DNA of 64,000 nucleotides from Tribonema minus. Its lineage: Eukaryota > Sar > Xanthophyceae > Tribonematales > Tribonemataceae. The first letter of the stretch is position 1. Each line of letters opens with the position of its first letter. Under the pieces are notes generated by a model. It did not search any database, had not been told where the DNA came from, and worked only from the letters and a program-made list of their open reading frames with translations. Where the stretch lies: the NCBI GenBank assembly GCA_017506865.1, contig JAFCMP010000545.1, positions 554,948 through 618,947 on the forward strand, in the 5' to 3' direction. Shown here piece by piece: positions 23,901 to 37,330 of this stretch. The position numbers were made by a program, and so were the translations under genes.

Positions 23901-26900
23901 CAGGTTTCAAATCATTGGAGCTAGCTCAATGCCGCCCGAAAACAGTATCAGCGGCTGGCGTGCTTGATTCAAATCTCAAACAATGTTCTGCTTTGCAGAA
24001 CACCTCATCATGTGCCTGCAAGCGCTGCCGCACACAGCGTCATCCAATGAGTGCAATGATTATCATCCCCTGACCGCGTTATACACAAGGGAGCATTCAA
24101 TGACACTCTAACTAACTGCCTGATGCATAAAGCTCCCGTGAGACAGCCATTATACAGGCTTGAATGAGTGCCTGCCAGCCCGACCTGAGCCTCAGTGCTG
24201 ATGATAACAGGCGCTTCATCACCGGAAGTACATAGAAGCAACGTTCTACTCACACTGGCCTTTCCACTGCCGTTATTCCACAGGTGTTTCATCATCCTTA
24301 CCATGCGCCGCTCATGTACATTCATTTTGCGGTGTGTGCGCAGGTTCAACCTTGCCATCATCAGCGCCGTGTTGTGGCTGCATGAGGTCATTGGATTGGG
24401 ATACGCGCTCATGGTCCATGACTGGGTATGTTTGTCGTTCTGGGCTTGATGAACGGTCTCGGTCGCATCGAGTGGAGTCAACGTAGTCCAGCTTTTCAAA
24501 ACTAGCGTGTAAAAGACAAACTGATTGGGGTACTTCGCAGAGCTTTGAAGTATCGACACTGCAACGCTTATCCTGCCTGTTGCTTAGTGATGCCTTCTCT
24601 CACTGTACAGCAGAACAGGTCTTGTGGACACACCATGTATAGTTTCACCAACAACAGTGTTTCCCACCGCAAACATAGTTGCCAAGCCAAATGCCAGATT
24701 CTTTTACTGTAGTGTATTGTTCAATGTATACAACTTTTGAGTGAAGCTGACAAAGGCTTTTTGAATGATGATTATGCAAAACACCTGAGCACCTGACCCT
24801 AACCCTAACCCTAACCACTGCTTACATTACCTTGCACATTCTGTAGAAGCCATTTCACAGTAACCTACGTGCAATGAGAAGCAACCGCAGCTGCTCTCAT
24901 GACAGCATTTTAGCATGTTGTGTGTCTGCAGCAGTGTGCTTGGCCAAACTTCCACCAACAATCAAAATTTTCCAAGTCTACTTACTGGACCACAGCTTTT
25001 GAACAGAATGCATGTGTCGTGGGTCTCTCTTGTGTGACCACTGCAAGTGAGTACATGTTGCCCTACGTGCTTGCGCCTCTAGGGCCCAGCACGCATGCTG
25101 TTCAATCAGGTGAGATTATTGGTGCCTGACTGTACAGACGTCAAAGTCAAAGCCATGCGAGCTTGTGGCGTTCCAGTAGTGCACTTGCAGCTCAACTCAC
25201 TCGAACCTGCTAGCTTTCCTATCTGACACCCACTAGCTCTGAGCGCAGTACCACTCTGCATGCCTGCACCTGCTGCTGCTCCCTTGCGCAGCACACCGCC
25301 TGCATATTTGCGGTTTTGGCGGTGACCATGTTGGCACTGGTACGCCACGTCCCAACAATGTCCCAGGCAGCTGTCAGCGGCATGTGTGCAGTTTTGATGG
25401 CGCTGCTGCACTCGGTGCACCTCAGCGTGGTCATAGCGCACGCAGCTGGGCACAAGGCGCCGTCAATACTGCAGTACAGCATTTCGCCCATCGCCAACTA
25501 CATGACCATGATCATGGTGTTCGACTTTCTGCTGACACCATACTGGTTCACCAATGTAAGTGGTCTGCACTTGTGTCTGATGACAGGAATGATCGCTTCT
25601 TAGCAACCCTAAGCAGCTTGCCGTGCGGTTCATGTGCGTGGCAATGTAGCATACACAATCTGCTCAGAAACCGGCTTCAGACACTTGATGCTGCAATGCA
25701 ACTTAAAAAAGTACGCATGTGCTGCCAACCAACCAGAGATACTTCTGCTAGCACCATGAACCGCATCACACAACTGAGCAGGGCCGCTCATGAAGGTCTC
25801 TATTCGGATTTGTACTGCATGCTGATGCCTTGCTTGCACATACTGGACACAGAGGTGGGCAAGCTCCCTGTTCAGTCCTGTATACGTTTGAGCTGTTCCG
25901 ATACGAGAATCTGTGTAAGTCAAGCCTGCCATGCCAAAGCGAGTGCGCGCCTACGTGCACTACTTACATCGTGGTAGGCATATTTCCCTGTCATATACAC
26001 TGTGACCGGCCTGGCATGAGAGGCTGGGCTAGAAAGTGCTCGCTTCTGAAGCACCCAAGCAGCTCATTAACGAATGTGAAGGTCCATGATGGTCACCAGT
26101 TCAGCATCACGGATAGCGTTTAGAACTGGACTATCAAGTACCTCGAGGTATGCTAGTAGCAGTGCTGACAGTCATCACACTGCTCCGTCACATGTGCAGG
26201 TGCTGATCGCAACACCCATCAGCCTTGCCATGGCGTACCAGAATTCCTCTGGGGGGGCGCAGGTAAGATACATGCACGCTAAACTGACATCATGTATGCG
26301 AAGTTAAATATGGGGTCCCCTTTACCATTAGGGGTAGTGAAGGTCCTAAGGAGGGAGCTCAGAATTAAGACCACGCCTGTGCCTACGCTGCTCTGTAGCA
26401 GCCGCGGACGTAACTATTGCTGATTCCCTGTGGATATCAGAGGTAAGGTCGCGTGGTGTCACACACAGCGCGTGGTCCCCCCATGGCAAGGTGTCATGAG
26501 AGACACTCCACTTAATGTGTGTAGTGCCCTTCTGCTGATGGTTCTTTTAAATTGAAGATAATGGTCAATGCTGAGCCTGACAGTTGATGTTAAGTCCCCA
26601 TTTCAGTGAACGTTGATTTCTGTGCACTTGACCTCTAAGAAATGTTCAGTTGCAGTAGAACCTCGAGTCACACTGTTCAATTTAGAGTTTGAACGTTGCA
26701 CCGTCCCGCAGACCGAGCTGCAGCAAACTGGTGAAATCAACTCGAATGATTTGTGCGAATTCTCCACTAAATAGGTTGTTGAATTAAATTTTAATGTGCT
26801 GGATTTCATTTTAGCACTCGGGCTGTGAGCCAAATGATTCTTGCCACAGTGACACTGTGCAGGCTGCATTTTGCATAACAGCACCTCCTCCTTCACTGTA

Positions 26901-29900
26901 ATGCAGACACTTCACCGCATGGGCTTGCAGCAACCTGCGAACCTAAACCCTAACGCTACCTCAAAGCTGCGGCAACGGTGTGTACTCAGAGCCGAGCGTG
27001 CATCTTCTGCCTGCATCGTGAAGCAGCGTTGGAGGACCAGGGTACTGCCAACAACGTCAGGCTTTGTGACGTCATGTAAGTATCTATACGGTGGGCCATC
27101 CCCCTGACCGAACACTGCGCCCCTGACGTTGCCATGAGCCCTTCGGTTGGGCGGCACACGCGTTGGGCTGTTGTGACATCATAGCCACACCCCTGGCGTA
27201 ACTACCTGACCATACTGTGAGCCCCAGACCGTGATATTGCCAAGTTCAGATATGTTGTGGACGCAAGGGGATGCAGAGGTGCAGGTGCTATTACTGAAAA
27301 CTTGTCTGTAAACAGAGCACCTGTGTGCGGGGCACATAATCATACAGCCCATGGTACTCTCATATCCTGAAGTCTACAAGTGCTAAGAGCCCGAGTACAG
27401 ATACAATGCATGAGTTGCATGGCGCAGGACCGCATGCTGTGACCACATTTCTGGAAGCCACAATCTTTGTAGATTGCCGTCCAGCGACGCCGGTCAGACC
27501 TACCGTAACAGTGTCAATGAGCGGATGTGCACTAGAGCCCCCAAGGTCAGGATGGATGTTTGGTGCCGTTTAATAGATAATACATGGGGCTCACTTGTTG
27601 TCAGAGAAATGAGAGCGCATTGTCACTGGCATCTTGAATGCTTGTGCAAACCTGGACTTCATTCTGATCAAATCCAACCTGGCACCATTATTGATTGCTT
27701 CCGCAGGCTGAGGCAGCTCTTGCAACACTGCGAACCATCTGCATGGTTGCTGCGGTGGCATACATGTTACACGCATCCATACTTGAGCTCTTTGCGAGCC
27801 CCTCCAAGGGCCTACTACGTGCCCTTTCACTAGGGGTGCGCCTGGAGAAAGAGCTGTACATTGCGCAGGTGTGTGTGTGTGTGTGTGTGTCTGTCTGTGT
27901 GTTCCTGTGTGCATATGGTGTGCCTCCACTCAGTCGGAAGTGGGTACAAGTTGACGCTTGCAAAGATACTTTGACATACAGCAGTACCAGCGCTGGAGGT
28001 GTTTGTGCACGACATACTCTAAGCTAGTGCATGTACTTGTGGTCAGAGCTGTGCACACTTGCTTGTGAGGTGAAGTGGCGTGGAGGTCTCAGATTCCAAA
28101 GGTCCAGTGTCATGTGGTTACTCTGCAGTGTTCATCTGTTCCCGTTGACCGCAGCGCATTGAACACTTGTGTTTATTGAACAATGCCGCAGGTGGCGCAT
28201 GACATTGGGACCCCGCTGACGACATTCTCACTTGGCCTCCAACTGCTATGGGAGGACCCTGATGCGACATGCGAAATGCTTCAAGTACTGGACATGCAGG
28301 TGTGCAACATGTACGGCCTTATTCGAGATCATGTGTACGATTCTACTTGTTGCGTGCTGCAGCTGTCTGTGGGTGCCATCATACACTGCCACGACTGATC
28401 AATCGAGGTGCGGGTGAGGACTGGCATCTGCCCCACAGCAAGTCGGTCAGCAGTCTCCATACGCCACCATCTGCATTCACTTGTATGACTGGATTGTAAT
28501 GCCCTCAATGAAACGCTCACTGATTAGACTACACCTGCCAACTGTTTGTGCACCACTTGTGCATGAGCATGACGGTAATCTGATGTCTTCAAGAAGTTCA
28601 CTCCCGGCCCTCTGATGCATGATGCTGGCACAGGCTCTGGCTCTAGACGCCATGAAAGTACTACGCCAGCAGGCCTTGGACGCTGCAGCTTTCAGCAATG
28701 GTCACACACCTGTCCCGACAATCACTTTTGGGAACATCAGGACGGTCACAAAAAGGTGCGCATTGCATGCCATGCATGACACCTCGAAATTCAAGTCAAG
28801 GCCCACCGCAGTAGTGCAGGCACATTCATTGGCTGCCAGCTAGCAGTGCACACCTGCTGCGTACTACATTTTCTGGCATCAGCTGCAATGCCGACAATGT
28901 AATACCACACACCACTCCGCAGTATTTTACGAGACCTCGTACACAATTACTCATTGCTCGTCATTTCACCTTTGATTCGGCTCTGCACTGGCGTCAATGC
29001 TCAGCGGTGCCGCTGTGCACTGGCGTCCATGCTCAACGGTGCCGCTGCGTGCTGATAAATTCTTGTGTTCTGTGGGGCGTGAGGTGGCATAATACCAATA
29101 TACTCTTATCCTGGATAATGTTTACAGCTGATTGCACTTCTATTGTACTATTACGGACTGCCACTGTTATCATCAGGCCCTGGGGTTGCCACTGCGAAAG
29201 CAAACAATGCATATTCTTCCCGGAATCCTGACCCATTTGAGCCACACACGCGGCAAGGCATTGCCGAGCAGATGCTTTGAAGTAGCTCCATCTGCAGGCG
29301 AGGAGGTTCAATAGGCACCTGCGGGAAGCACTTGAACAAATAAGGGCGGGGCTAACCCAATACCCGACCTATGTGCGCTTTAAACATGCCCCATGCTGAA
29401 GGAAACTAGCACTGGTGTTCAGTAGAGGTTTGGTTTTTGCTGACTTAAAGCTACCCATGTCACAACCTCTGTCAGACCTGATGTATTTCAAGTTGTTCAC
29501 CCTCCTTCCCAACAACTGTCATCCACAGGTGCATGCAGATCCTGAGTGTGGACCTAGGCACCGATGATGCCCCTCGCAGGGCGCACAGTGACAGCACAGC
29601 ATGCGCAGCTGTTGATGCTGTCGCCTCTGCCTCTATGCTGATAGAGTGGGAGTGGCATGTTGACGATGCAGTGGCAGAAACCGTCAAGACAGATTTCAGC
29701 TGGATTCAGGTCAGTACATAATGCGCATGATAACGTCTTAGGAGCTTCTGCCAACATCTAGAGGAGCGTGCTCGCTTGCTGTGATTCATCCCTTTGTCGG
29801 CTGATGAGTGCAAGAGTGGCCCATCTACAAAAAGCTGCCCACTGCACAGTTGCACCTACGCACTGCTGCTTTGCATGGCTGTTCGGCTGCCACTTGACAT

Positions 29901-32821
29901 GGGGGCGTTTTTTGGGACTGTTGCAGTGGACTGCAGCACATTGTGTGACTGATTTTCCAAGCTCATACATCGCCATCGACTCGAGGAATTGTGCCTATGG
30001 CATGTTCTCTAGTAGATGCAGTTGCTGAACAATTAAAGAGTTGTACTTGTGGACTTGTAATCATAAAGGCTCCTCCAAAGGTGGCCGGGTGTCCTATGCA
30101 TTGCTGAGGTTTTAAGTTACTCCGATGCAGCAGCCTATACAACTGTCCAGACAATTTGCATGTGAGCCGAGCTCCTGTGAATTGCATATATGTCTCATGA
30201 CTGACTTGTGTGCTGTGTTTTCGTTTTCCTATCTGGCATAGGATATGCTGCTCCAGTTGCTTTACAACGCCAAGAAGCACGCAACTGGCACACGTCGCGT
30301 CATGACCACTGTTTCAGTAGAAGATGGCAAGTGGCTTCGCTTCACCGTGCGCGATTTTGGAACGGGCGTGGCACCAGCATATGCCAGGACCCTCTTCGAG
30401 AAGTACACGTGAGTGATGTCCCCTCGTCTTGTGCAACGTCATCGGGATTCCTCATCGGATGTAATTGATGTAGTATGTGTGCCATGCAATTAAGTTGTAA
30501 AGCATCACATTTTGAGTTCAAATGATTGATCTGGACAAATTCAACACCTGTTACATTTTGAGTTCATAAATTCAAATGAAACTACTGCGACAAATTCAAC
30601 CCCTGAACTCCAATCTTCCCAGCCTTCATGTTTATCAGGCTCATTTGTCCTGAGAAAATTGCTGGTAAATAGACTGCTTTACAAATCGAATATTGCACAA
30701 AGTCATGAAATCACATGCATGTGCTGACCATTCATTCCAGCTGCTTGATTATATACTGGAACACAAAATTGGCCCACGGGCTGTATCATGTGGTGTCTAT
30801 CCAGAGGGTCACTATTTTAAGCAACTTGTCCACAAAGAGCATGCACGGGCGCTGTGGTCGCTTCGCGGGGCCAATCTGTTAAGTTGCTGATGCCTGCCTC
30901 AAAATGCTGTATGCCCTTAGGCTGGGGAGCCAGACCAAGAAAACCAACTCTTCCCCCCAGGGAGGCCTTGGCCTTGGCCTTTTCAGCCTGTCTGTTAAGG
31001 CTCGTGCCCTCGGTGGCGATTACGGCGTCAATTGCTGGCCAGCAATACCCACTAGCCCATCTGCAGGGTCCGGGCGTGGTGTTGAGTTCTGGTTCATGGT
31101 TCCTCACACTGTGTGTGAGGACATCCTGGCACCTTGCACCGAAACGGTGGCCAGTGCCAGTGTACCTGTGGTCAGCCAGGGCACCAGTGCCTTTGTCAGG
31201 ACGTCACCATCACACAGGTGTGTACTTCACCTCAGACAAGCCTGCAGTAAGATGATGTTAATAGTTTCAGATCATGCCTGACGTTGCGGGATCTTACATT
31301 CTGGCATGATCTATTCCGCACGAAGGCCGCTATACACAAATTGCTGTTGGCATAGTTTGGCAGCAATGACACAAAGCTCAGATTTTGCCGGCAGTCTCTC
31401 CAGCGTTCGCAACGCCACATAGGCCATGACTTCTAAAAGTCTTCCTGACATGTGGCTTGTAGTCTTTCTGACATGTGGCTTATAGTCGTTCCCGGGATCT
31501 TGGCCCAGACTTGACCACAGGTGTAGAGAGGCGCTTGCCAGTGGGATCCAGGTTTTCATTTGGCAAACGCAGCAAGAGTGTGAAACTATACGGAACAGAA
31601 CTGCTACAGCAGCTTGTGCCAGCAAAGACGCACACCATCTCTTCACAAATAGCACCAAATAAGGTACGAACCAGTGTCGAGTGAGCATGCTGTACTACGG
31701 CACTGCTTCAGAAGCCATGCGGATGCGGCATTGTACCATTTGCGTACCGCAGCGCAAGCCTGCCTGGGCAATGTGTGGAAACCTAGGCCCTGCTAGGCGG
31801 TGAGTACTGATGCTACAGTGTTAAAACCACAGAAGTTCCTGGCAATAGTATTACTCTGTGCCCTGCACATTATTCGGAGACCAGCAAGAGGCTCGTCGTC
31901 AGGCTTCACAACATCGTATTCCTCGGTGTGCTGAGTCAGAAGTGTTCACAGAGATGGCGGCGACATAGGCCACATCATCTGCACACGATGGGTGCAGCGC
32001 CCACCGGCAGGCCCGGTACACAGAATCTGTTGCACGAACTTGGGCTGCAAGCGAACCCCGCTGGCTTGGAGCAACAGTGTGCGCGGCTACTACTTGTCAT
32101 CCTGGACGTAGTATACTTGGTCTATTAGCCAGTCTGATTGAAAGGGTATTTTGCTTGCAATTGAAGAGTGAGGATGTGCAATGTCAGACCTTTCATACAT
32201 TTTGGCTGTCACTTTGACCCTAACCCATATACTAACCTAGACCTAGGCTAACCCTGACCCTCATCCATATGCTAACCTAGACCTAGGCTAACCCTGACCT
32301 TAATCCTAACCCTAACGGTTACCCTGCGATGTGCCGACTCTCAGCCTGGTTGCATGTGCATGAGGTAACTTCTGGCAACAGCATATCGATGTACTAAAAC
32401 GAGCCGCACGTGTGCTGTGGCAACGCCTTGCAACAGCGTGCTGCACACAGGACAGGAGCTGCAACAACTGATACAGCGTGCTGTGCGGCGCTCCCGGAAA
32501 AGCGGCGTAGCACTCATGCAGAACAGCCTACGGAACAGTCTTCACAATGACTACGCAAGACGGCAGCGTGATGGCAGCGGACCAGGATCACCAAGCGTCC
32601 AGCGAGCTCATAGCAGCATAGGTATAGAACGCGCAGGCACCGATAAGGACAGAATGAAGGCAGATTTCAGGGCCATTGCTGGTGCACGAGCGGGCGATTT
32701 GCTGCAGGCGCAGCAACAGCGACATTCGCAGCAGGTGGAGCAACGTCCGTGGCAGCAGCCTGAGCATCAGCAGTTGCGGCAGCATCAACAGCAGCACAAC
32801 CAGCAGCATCAGCAACACCAC

Positions 32822-32862
<41 letters not shown>

Positions 32863-35274
32863 CCACGACCAGCAGGTCCAGCAGCTGCTGCAGCATGAGC
32901 AGCAGCAATGTCTAAGTGAGCAGCAGCATGTGCAACTGGTACAGCAGCAGCAGCAGCAGCCACATCATGAATGTTTTGTCCAGCAAACGCAACACAAAGA
33001 GCAAGACCACCAGTGCCAGCAACAGCAGCAGAGACAGCAACAGCTTTTCCTAGGACATGCGCAACACCACCAGCTGCCACCTATTGTGGGCTCTGCACCC
33101 ACAACTGCACGGATGCCTATCGCCGATGAACAAGTGACGACACCTCGGCCAGCGGTGATACCCCCAATTCAAGCAGATCTGCAGCATTTCATATCGTCAC
33201 CTCAGGCTGTCCCGCACACAACAGCAGCAGCAGCTTCACAGCCGCCGGTGGCAGTGGTGCTCGACGCAAATGACCAGGCTTGCAACACGCTACCTGACGT
33301 GACGTCCGCACCTGCTGACATGCGCTCTTCAGCCAGCACATTATCCAGCACAAACCGAAAGCCGCTGGTGCTTGTGGTGGACGACGTAGGCTCCATCCGC
33401 AAGGTTTTGGAACGAATGCTGACGCAGCGGGGCTACCGTGTGGTGCTGGCATGTGATGGTGCGGAGGGGCTCGGCGCTATGAAAACCTGCTCATTCCATG
33501 CGGTGCGTACCGCCTTCAAAGTATGACTAAACTGATTAGAGAAGGGGGTGATGTGGCTGAGGGCTGCACAAACCATACACTCATCTGGGCTCAGGCCGTT
33601 GCCCTCATTCGACCCTGTTTCTTCAAACATTGTCATTTTGAGGTGACCTCCAATAGTTGGCAGATTTATTGATACCATCCTTAGGTTGAGGCCAGGCACA
33701 AAACCAAGGCACGTGATGTGATTTCTACACATGCTGATTCTCCTATCTTGCTGACTTCGTAACCAGCAACATGCAATAGCTAAATGGCCTAATACATGGC
33801 TCGTGCTTAGGTTCCGCTTTGAGGAACTACCGAAAAACTGCCATATACGTAGTTCCAAATCAACTAGATGCAAACATCGCTACAGCATACGGACTCTTAT
33901 AAACCTGGAGTATGTCGGCATTAGTACCAGTGCTCCATCTTTCAATGGCAGATGTGCAGTGTGCCCAGCATGTTGGAATCTGTATGTTGTATAGCTCCAC
34001 AAAGCATGCATGCATGCCCCCCCAATAGCGAGCGGCCAGGATGCTCGCACACCTGAGATTAGGTACAAGCCTTGTGCCTTCACGTTACGTCAAATGCCCC
34101 GCTCTGCGCGACTGTTGGTCGCAGGTGCTGCTGGATCTAAATATGCCCCGCATGGGAGGCCTTGAAGCATTGGTGGAGCTTCGGCGTTGGGAGCGGGAGC
34201 AGCCGAAGTCGCGCCCTCTCCAATACGTCTGCGTCATTTCTGCAAACTGCTCGGAGGATGTTCAGGCGCAGGCGTATAGTGCTGGCACAGATCTCTTCCT
34301 TCCAAAGCCCATCGACCTGCCCATGCTGGTACGCTCACAGTGTGATCGTCAGCAGCATGTAGTGTGTTGACATTTGTAGATTTTGAGCTTCTATGGCGTG
34401 GCTGGCGCAGTTGCAAACGTCATCGTCCAACCATTCGTTGCCGTACCTTCACTGGTAGCTGTCATGGTGCTTAGGCTTAGGTTCCCTAGCCCTGACCCTA
34501 ATCCTAACCCTAACCCTAAGCTGTTAGAGGGACGAGCGGCAGCGGCAGATACTGCAGGCATGCCTTGACATACCGTCTGCCAATACTTATGTACTACTGA
34601 TGCATTTCAAGGCTGGTTTACAGCAGCCAGCTGCAACAATGCCAATTCTGCGTGGCTGCTGACACCAAATGCCTTCAAAGTTTCTTTATGACATGCTGAC
34701 ATCGGCCATGACGTTGGCACCCAATCTAGCAATCACGACGTGCTTGTGGAACAGCTCAACCACCTATTCATAAACAAGAAAAAAACATGCTCTTTAGCCC
34801 AGAAAATTTGCTGAACGCAATTGAATAGGCTGTCAAAGCAATTAATTGAGACACTTTGGCCTAGTCACAGGTATGCTTCTGCGCAGGACAATTTGTCTCT
34901 CATATCGTCAGCTACACGCGCACTGCTGCTCCATTGATGCACAGAATGTAGTGCTAAAGCGAGCAAACAGCATAGACCACAGCTGCGACTAGTTGCTTGA
35001 ACGTAAGCCTTAGGTCATCAGTCATGAAACCCTGCGTTATGGTAGGAAGCCACAATGCATCACGGCCATCTACTTCGAACAAGGACTTAAGTAGATCAAT
35101 CGACTGTTCTGTGCTGCAGCAAGCATGCATGTCAGTGCGGTTGCAGATGCTCACCAGTTCTAACCCTAAGTTCTTGATGCTGCCTTGATGCTTGAATGTG
35201 TTGCCCCACAGTTGAAGGCACTGGAGGCCCAGATGCATGTGCAAGTGCCATTGCAGCAGCAACTTTCAGTGTGA
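20960..35274 (+). CDS. Hybrid sensor histidine kinase, copy 1 (6-TM, Gln-rich linker, receiver), 15 exons
   Basis: Exons 20960-21358, 22282-22447, 23008-23044, 24344-24425, 25292-25555, 26200-26262, 27707-27868, 28192-28299, 28634-28755, 29529-29709, 30242-30408, 30921-31217, 32437-33502, 34125-34328, 35212-35274 keep phase: about 1126 residues. A disordered N-terminus precedes about six hydrophobic helices in exons 4-7 (e.g. RFNLAIISAVLWLHEVIGLG, HTACIFAVLAVTMLALV). Then the H-box AHDIGTPL (phospho-accepting His, exon 8), N-box LLQLLYNAKKH and G1 DFGTGV (exon 11), and G2 GGLGLGLFS (exon 12). After a Gln/His-rich linker with 12 pure CAGs comes a receiver: VVDD, DLNMPRMGG with the Asp, LPKPID with the Lys. 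All phosphorelay residues are present. The ligand is unknown. The start could instead be 20843. The exon 12/13 acceptor (32436) is chosen because it matches copy 2 and restores phase. Confidence 0.85.
21646..21950 (+). repeat. Dispersed repeat, copy 1 (intron 1 of kinase 1)
   Basis: Member of a window-specific repeat family. The consensus has GGGCATTGAAGG, CGTCAGYGCCTA, AGACTCTGTGCTGGGCCC, GGGATCAGAGG, GCGCCGTCCCCCCGT, AAGGTGTCATGAAAGA, a CTG-rich block, then GGCTACATGCAG and GTGAAGC. All copies found are on the plus strand. No coding capacity or terminal repeats are evident, so it may be a short non-autonomous element. Confidence 0.75.
24794..24818. repeat. Short interstitial CCCTAA repeat in kinase 1 intron 4
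   Basis: Three to four tandem CCCTAA units stand alone in an intron. Similar short patches are near 7858-7878, 18755-18786, 34488-34523 and 51719-51755. Confidence 0.85.
26324..26545 (+). repeat. Dispersed repeat, degraded copy (intron 6 of kinase 1)
   Basis: It keeps GTGCCTACGCTGCTCTGTAG, GGATATCAGAGGTAAGG, CCCCCCATGGCAAGGTGTCATGAGAGACAC and TGCTGATGGTTCT, with many differences elsewhere. It looks like an old copy of the family. Confidence 0.6.
32216..32320. repeat. Degenerate CCCTAA-like interstitial array
   Basis: It has several CTAACCCTGACC-type units and a duplicated segment, CTAACCTAGACCTAGGCTAA. It lies in intron 12 of the first kinase gene and is one of several telomere-like patches inside introns. 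Confidence 0.8.
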
Positions 35275-36235
35275 GTGTGCTGCACCCCAGATCATAACCT
35301 AGAGCCGCAGACCACTGGTGGCACATGCATGGCCTAGGCGCTGCATGGCCGCATTGCCCCCACTGCACATACCGTGCACACGATTTGTCCCTACTTCTAG
35401 TGTGACAGTTTTGCTAGGCCAGAGCCAGACTTGCTGCTGCCTCATCTTGGGGGCAGGCAAAGGCCCGAGCGACTGCTGTTGCCAATGTATACAGTGCGCA
35501 CGGTGATGACGGTTACCGTCGGTGCAGTGGCCTTCGCTAGTTTCTCATACAATGCAGTGACAGCTACCATGTAAGAGCGCTAGGTAGTGCAAGAGCGGTC
35601 ACATTTGAAGAGCAGGTTGACGTCTGAACACATATCTGGTCAATAGAGCGGCCGGATGGTGCGCTGGGCTGACGGCCCTTATTTCCGCCTGGCAAGCAAA
35701 AAATATAACATCAAAGTTTTCGGCAATTTTGGCACAAAATGGAGGTAGTTCACAGTGCAATGCTAAACAGAACCCGATGCTATCTGCCGATGATTTCTGC
35801 ATGTCATGTGGACTCGCGGCGCAGCATATAGCGCATGTGGGTGGCAATTTTGAAAAGCTGGGCGTCATCCTACCGTTGTCGTTAAAGCTTTCACTTGCTT
35901 GTCAGTAAGTTTGACGGCTCGCCTGCTGAGACAAAAAAAGCAGCAATCTGCTCCTTGTAGGCCAACAAGGTGTCATCTCTACAACACAACTCATGTCTGC
36001 CTGGCGGGGCCGACACAGGTCATGCCCAAGCAGGTGGAAAATGGCGATAACATAACCCTTGCAGACCACTCCTGTAGCAGCTGCAGCAGGTGCCTTGCCC
36101 TGCAAAAGGTATATATGCTATATACAGCCTGGCACGAAGAGTGGACACAAAATAGCACACCATAATTTCTCCTTGGCATATCAGCCCCCCGCTGTCGTGT
36201 GATCAGACATGAATTGCTGTGACAGGGATGATGGG
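35275..36235. other. Tail of duplication unit 1, no intact gene seen
   Basis: This stretch matches the tail of unit 2 in patches: 35480-35560 with 53160-53230, and 35590-35680 with 53265-53360. The shared patch encodes a hydrophobic stretch (AVAFASF) on the plus strand, but I could not build a gene around it. Confidence 0.4.
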
Positions 36236-36318
36236 TCGGACGTGCAGGCACTTTGCCGCGGAGGTGGAGCTCAGGGACATACCGCACTGCCCCTTGTGCC
36301 ACTCCAGTCCGCTGTGAA
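36236..36318 (+). pseudogene. Fragment of the last IFT121 exon (zinc-ribbon end)
   Basis: About 82 bases match the end of IFT121 (20312-20394), including GCAGGCACTT, GCCGCGGAGGTGGAGCTC and the run to the stop codon, with about six differences. There is no upstream coding sequence or splice context, so it is a relic. It stands just before the second kinase gene, as intact IFT121 stands before the first. Confidence 0.85.
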
Positions 36319-37066
36319 TGCATTGCATACTTCAAGTACTGTTCCTAGGCTTGAAAAGCCTAGGTCTTGTCCCAAAACACGGGGGAGGCCATTTAGCGCC
36401 GCGGTGGAGCATCGGTTGGGTTTTCGCAACTACCCCTGATTGAGCGAACGCGGAAGCGATAGCGGCCGCCCTTGTGAGATGCGGCGTGAGTGGTTGGCAA
36501 ACTGAGATACACGCCTGGACATACTGCGGCGTTGCTTGTGTGCAGAGCGACCTTAGGGATAATCGGCTACATTTCGGCCGTGACGCTGAAAGGGCATTTT
36601 AGACCCGACAACCGGCAGCGTTGGTAGCCTGCAAATGCTGGCACAGATTAAGGTTGGTGGGAGTGGGAGGCGAGGCGCATGCGTACTCGATGCAGCGCCT
36701 GCACATCGCAGGTGACCCTCAATATGCTGGTCGCCAATCACGGCTTTCAGCGGGCCTGTTAGAAAGCAGTACTGTGGTATGTAGCAGATGCGGTTTTCGT
36801 CAGCAGCAGCAGGTGGCTACAAGGCACGGCTGATGGCAGTACTGCCGCAAGTGGTGATGCGGATGAGAAAGATGAGGAGGTGAATTCCTAGTGTTGCTGC
36901 TAGCAGAGGCGGGCAGCGCGGTGATACTGCTAGCAGAGGCGGGCGGACGAGAAAGATGGGTAATCCTGCACAGATTGCCGCCGCCGTCGAGTGGTCAAGT
37001 GCGGGCGTGCGCAATGCCGTAAGCAAAGGCGTTAACACCGGACGCTTTGTATCAGCACCACATTGA

Positions 37067-37330
37067 GGGCATTGCACACTCCACCCCCGGAGGAGGCAGA
37101 GCTCAATAGCAGAGACCGCGTCAGCGCCTACACTGGTTATAGCTGCTGCGAGGTCAGAGTCCGGTTGGGTACCGGGCCCCCATAGGGATCAAGGTTAGGC
37201 AACGCACATGCGACACCGGGCGTTGCCCGCAGCCGCTGCACGCCGCGCGCCGTGATGCCGCACACTGCGCGCCGTCCCCCCGTGGCATGGTGTCATGAAA
37301 GACACGCCGTTTTGTGGTGTGTGTGTGTGT
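37067..37330 (+). repeat. Dispersed repeat, copy 3 (intergenic)
   Basis: It carries GGGCATTGCACACTCC, CGTCAGCGCCTACACT, CCCCCATAGGGATCAAGG, GCGCGCCGTCCCCCCGTGG and GGTGTCATGAAAGACACG. It shares a longer GGGCGTTGCCCGCAG variant with the copy at 47871. The usual CTG-rich tail is replaced by the adjoining hairpin. Confidence 0.75.

Noticed and set aside
31530..31660. Extra exon between kinase exons 12 and 13 (copy 1)
   Set aside because: In the required phase it ends in a stop, and the matching region of copy 2 is not coding. The acceptors at 32436 and 49632 restore phase directly in both copies.
20960..35274. Kinase copy 1 as a pseudogene
   Set aside because: All 15 exons join in phase without a stop, and the His, N-box, G-boxes, Asp pair, phospho-Asp and Lys are all present. 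It is more likely functional.
36236..36318. Separate small zinc-ribbon gene
   Set aside because: It is an 82-base match to the IFT121 end with no start, splice context or upstream coding sequence, so it is a duplication relic.
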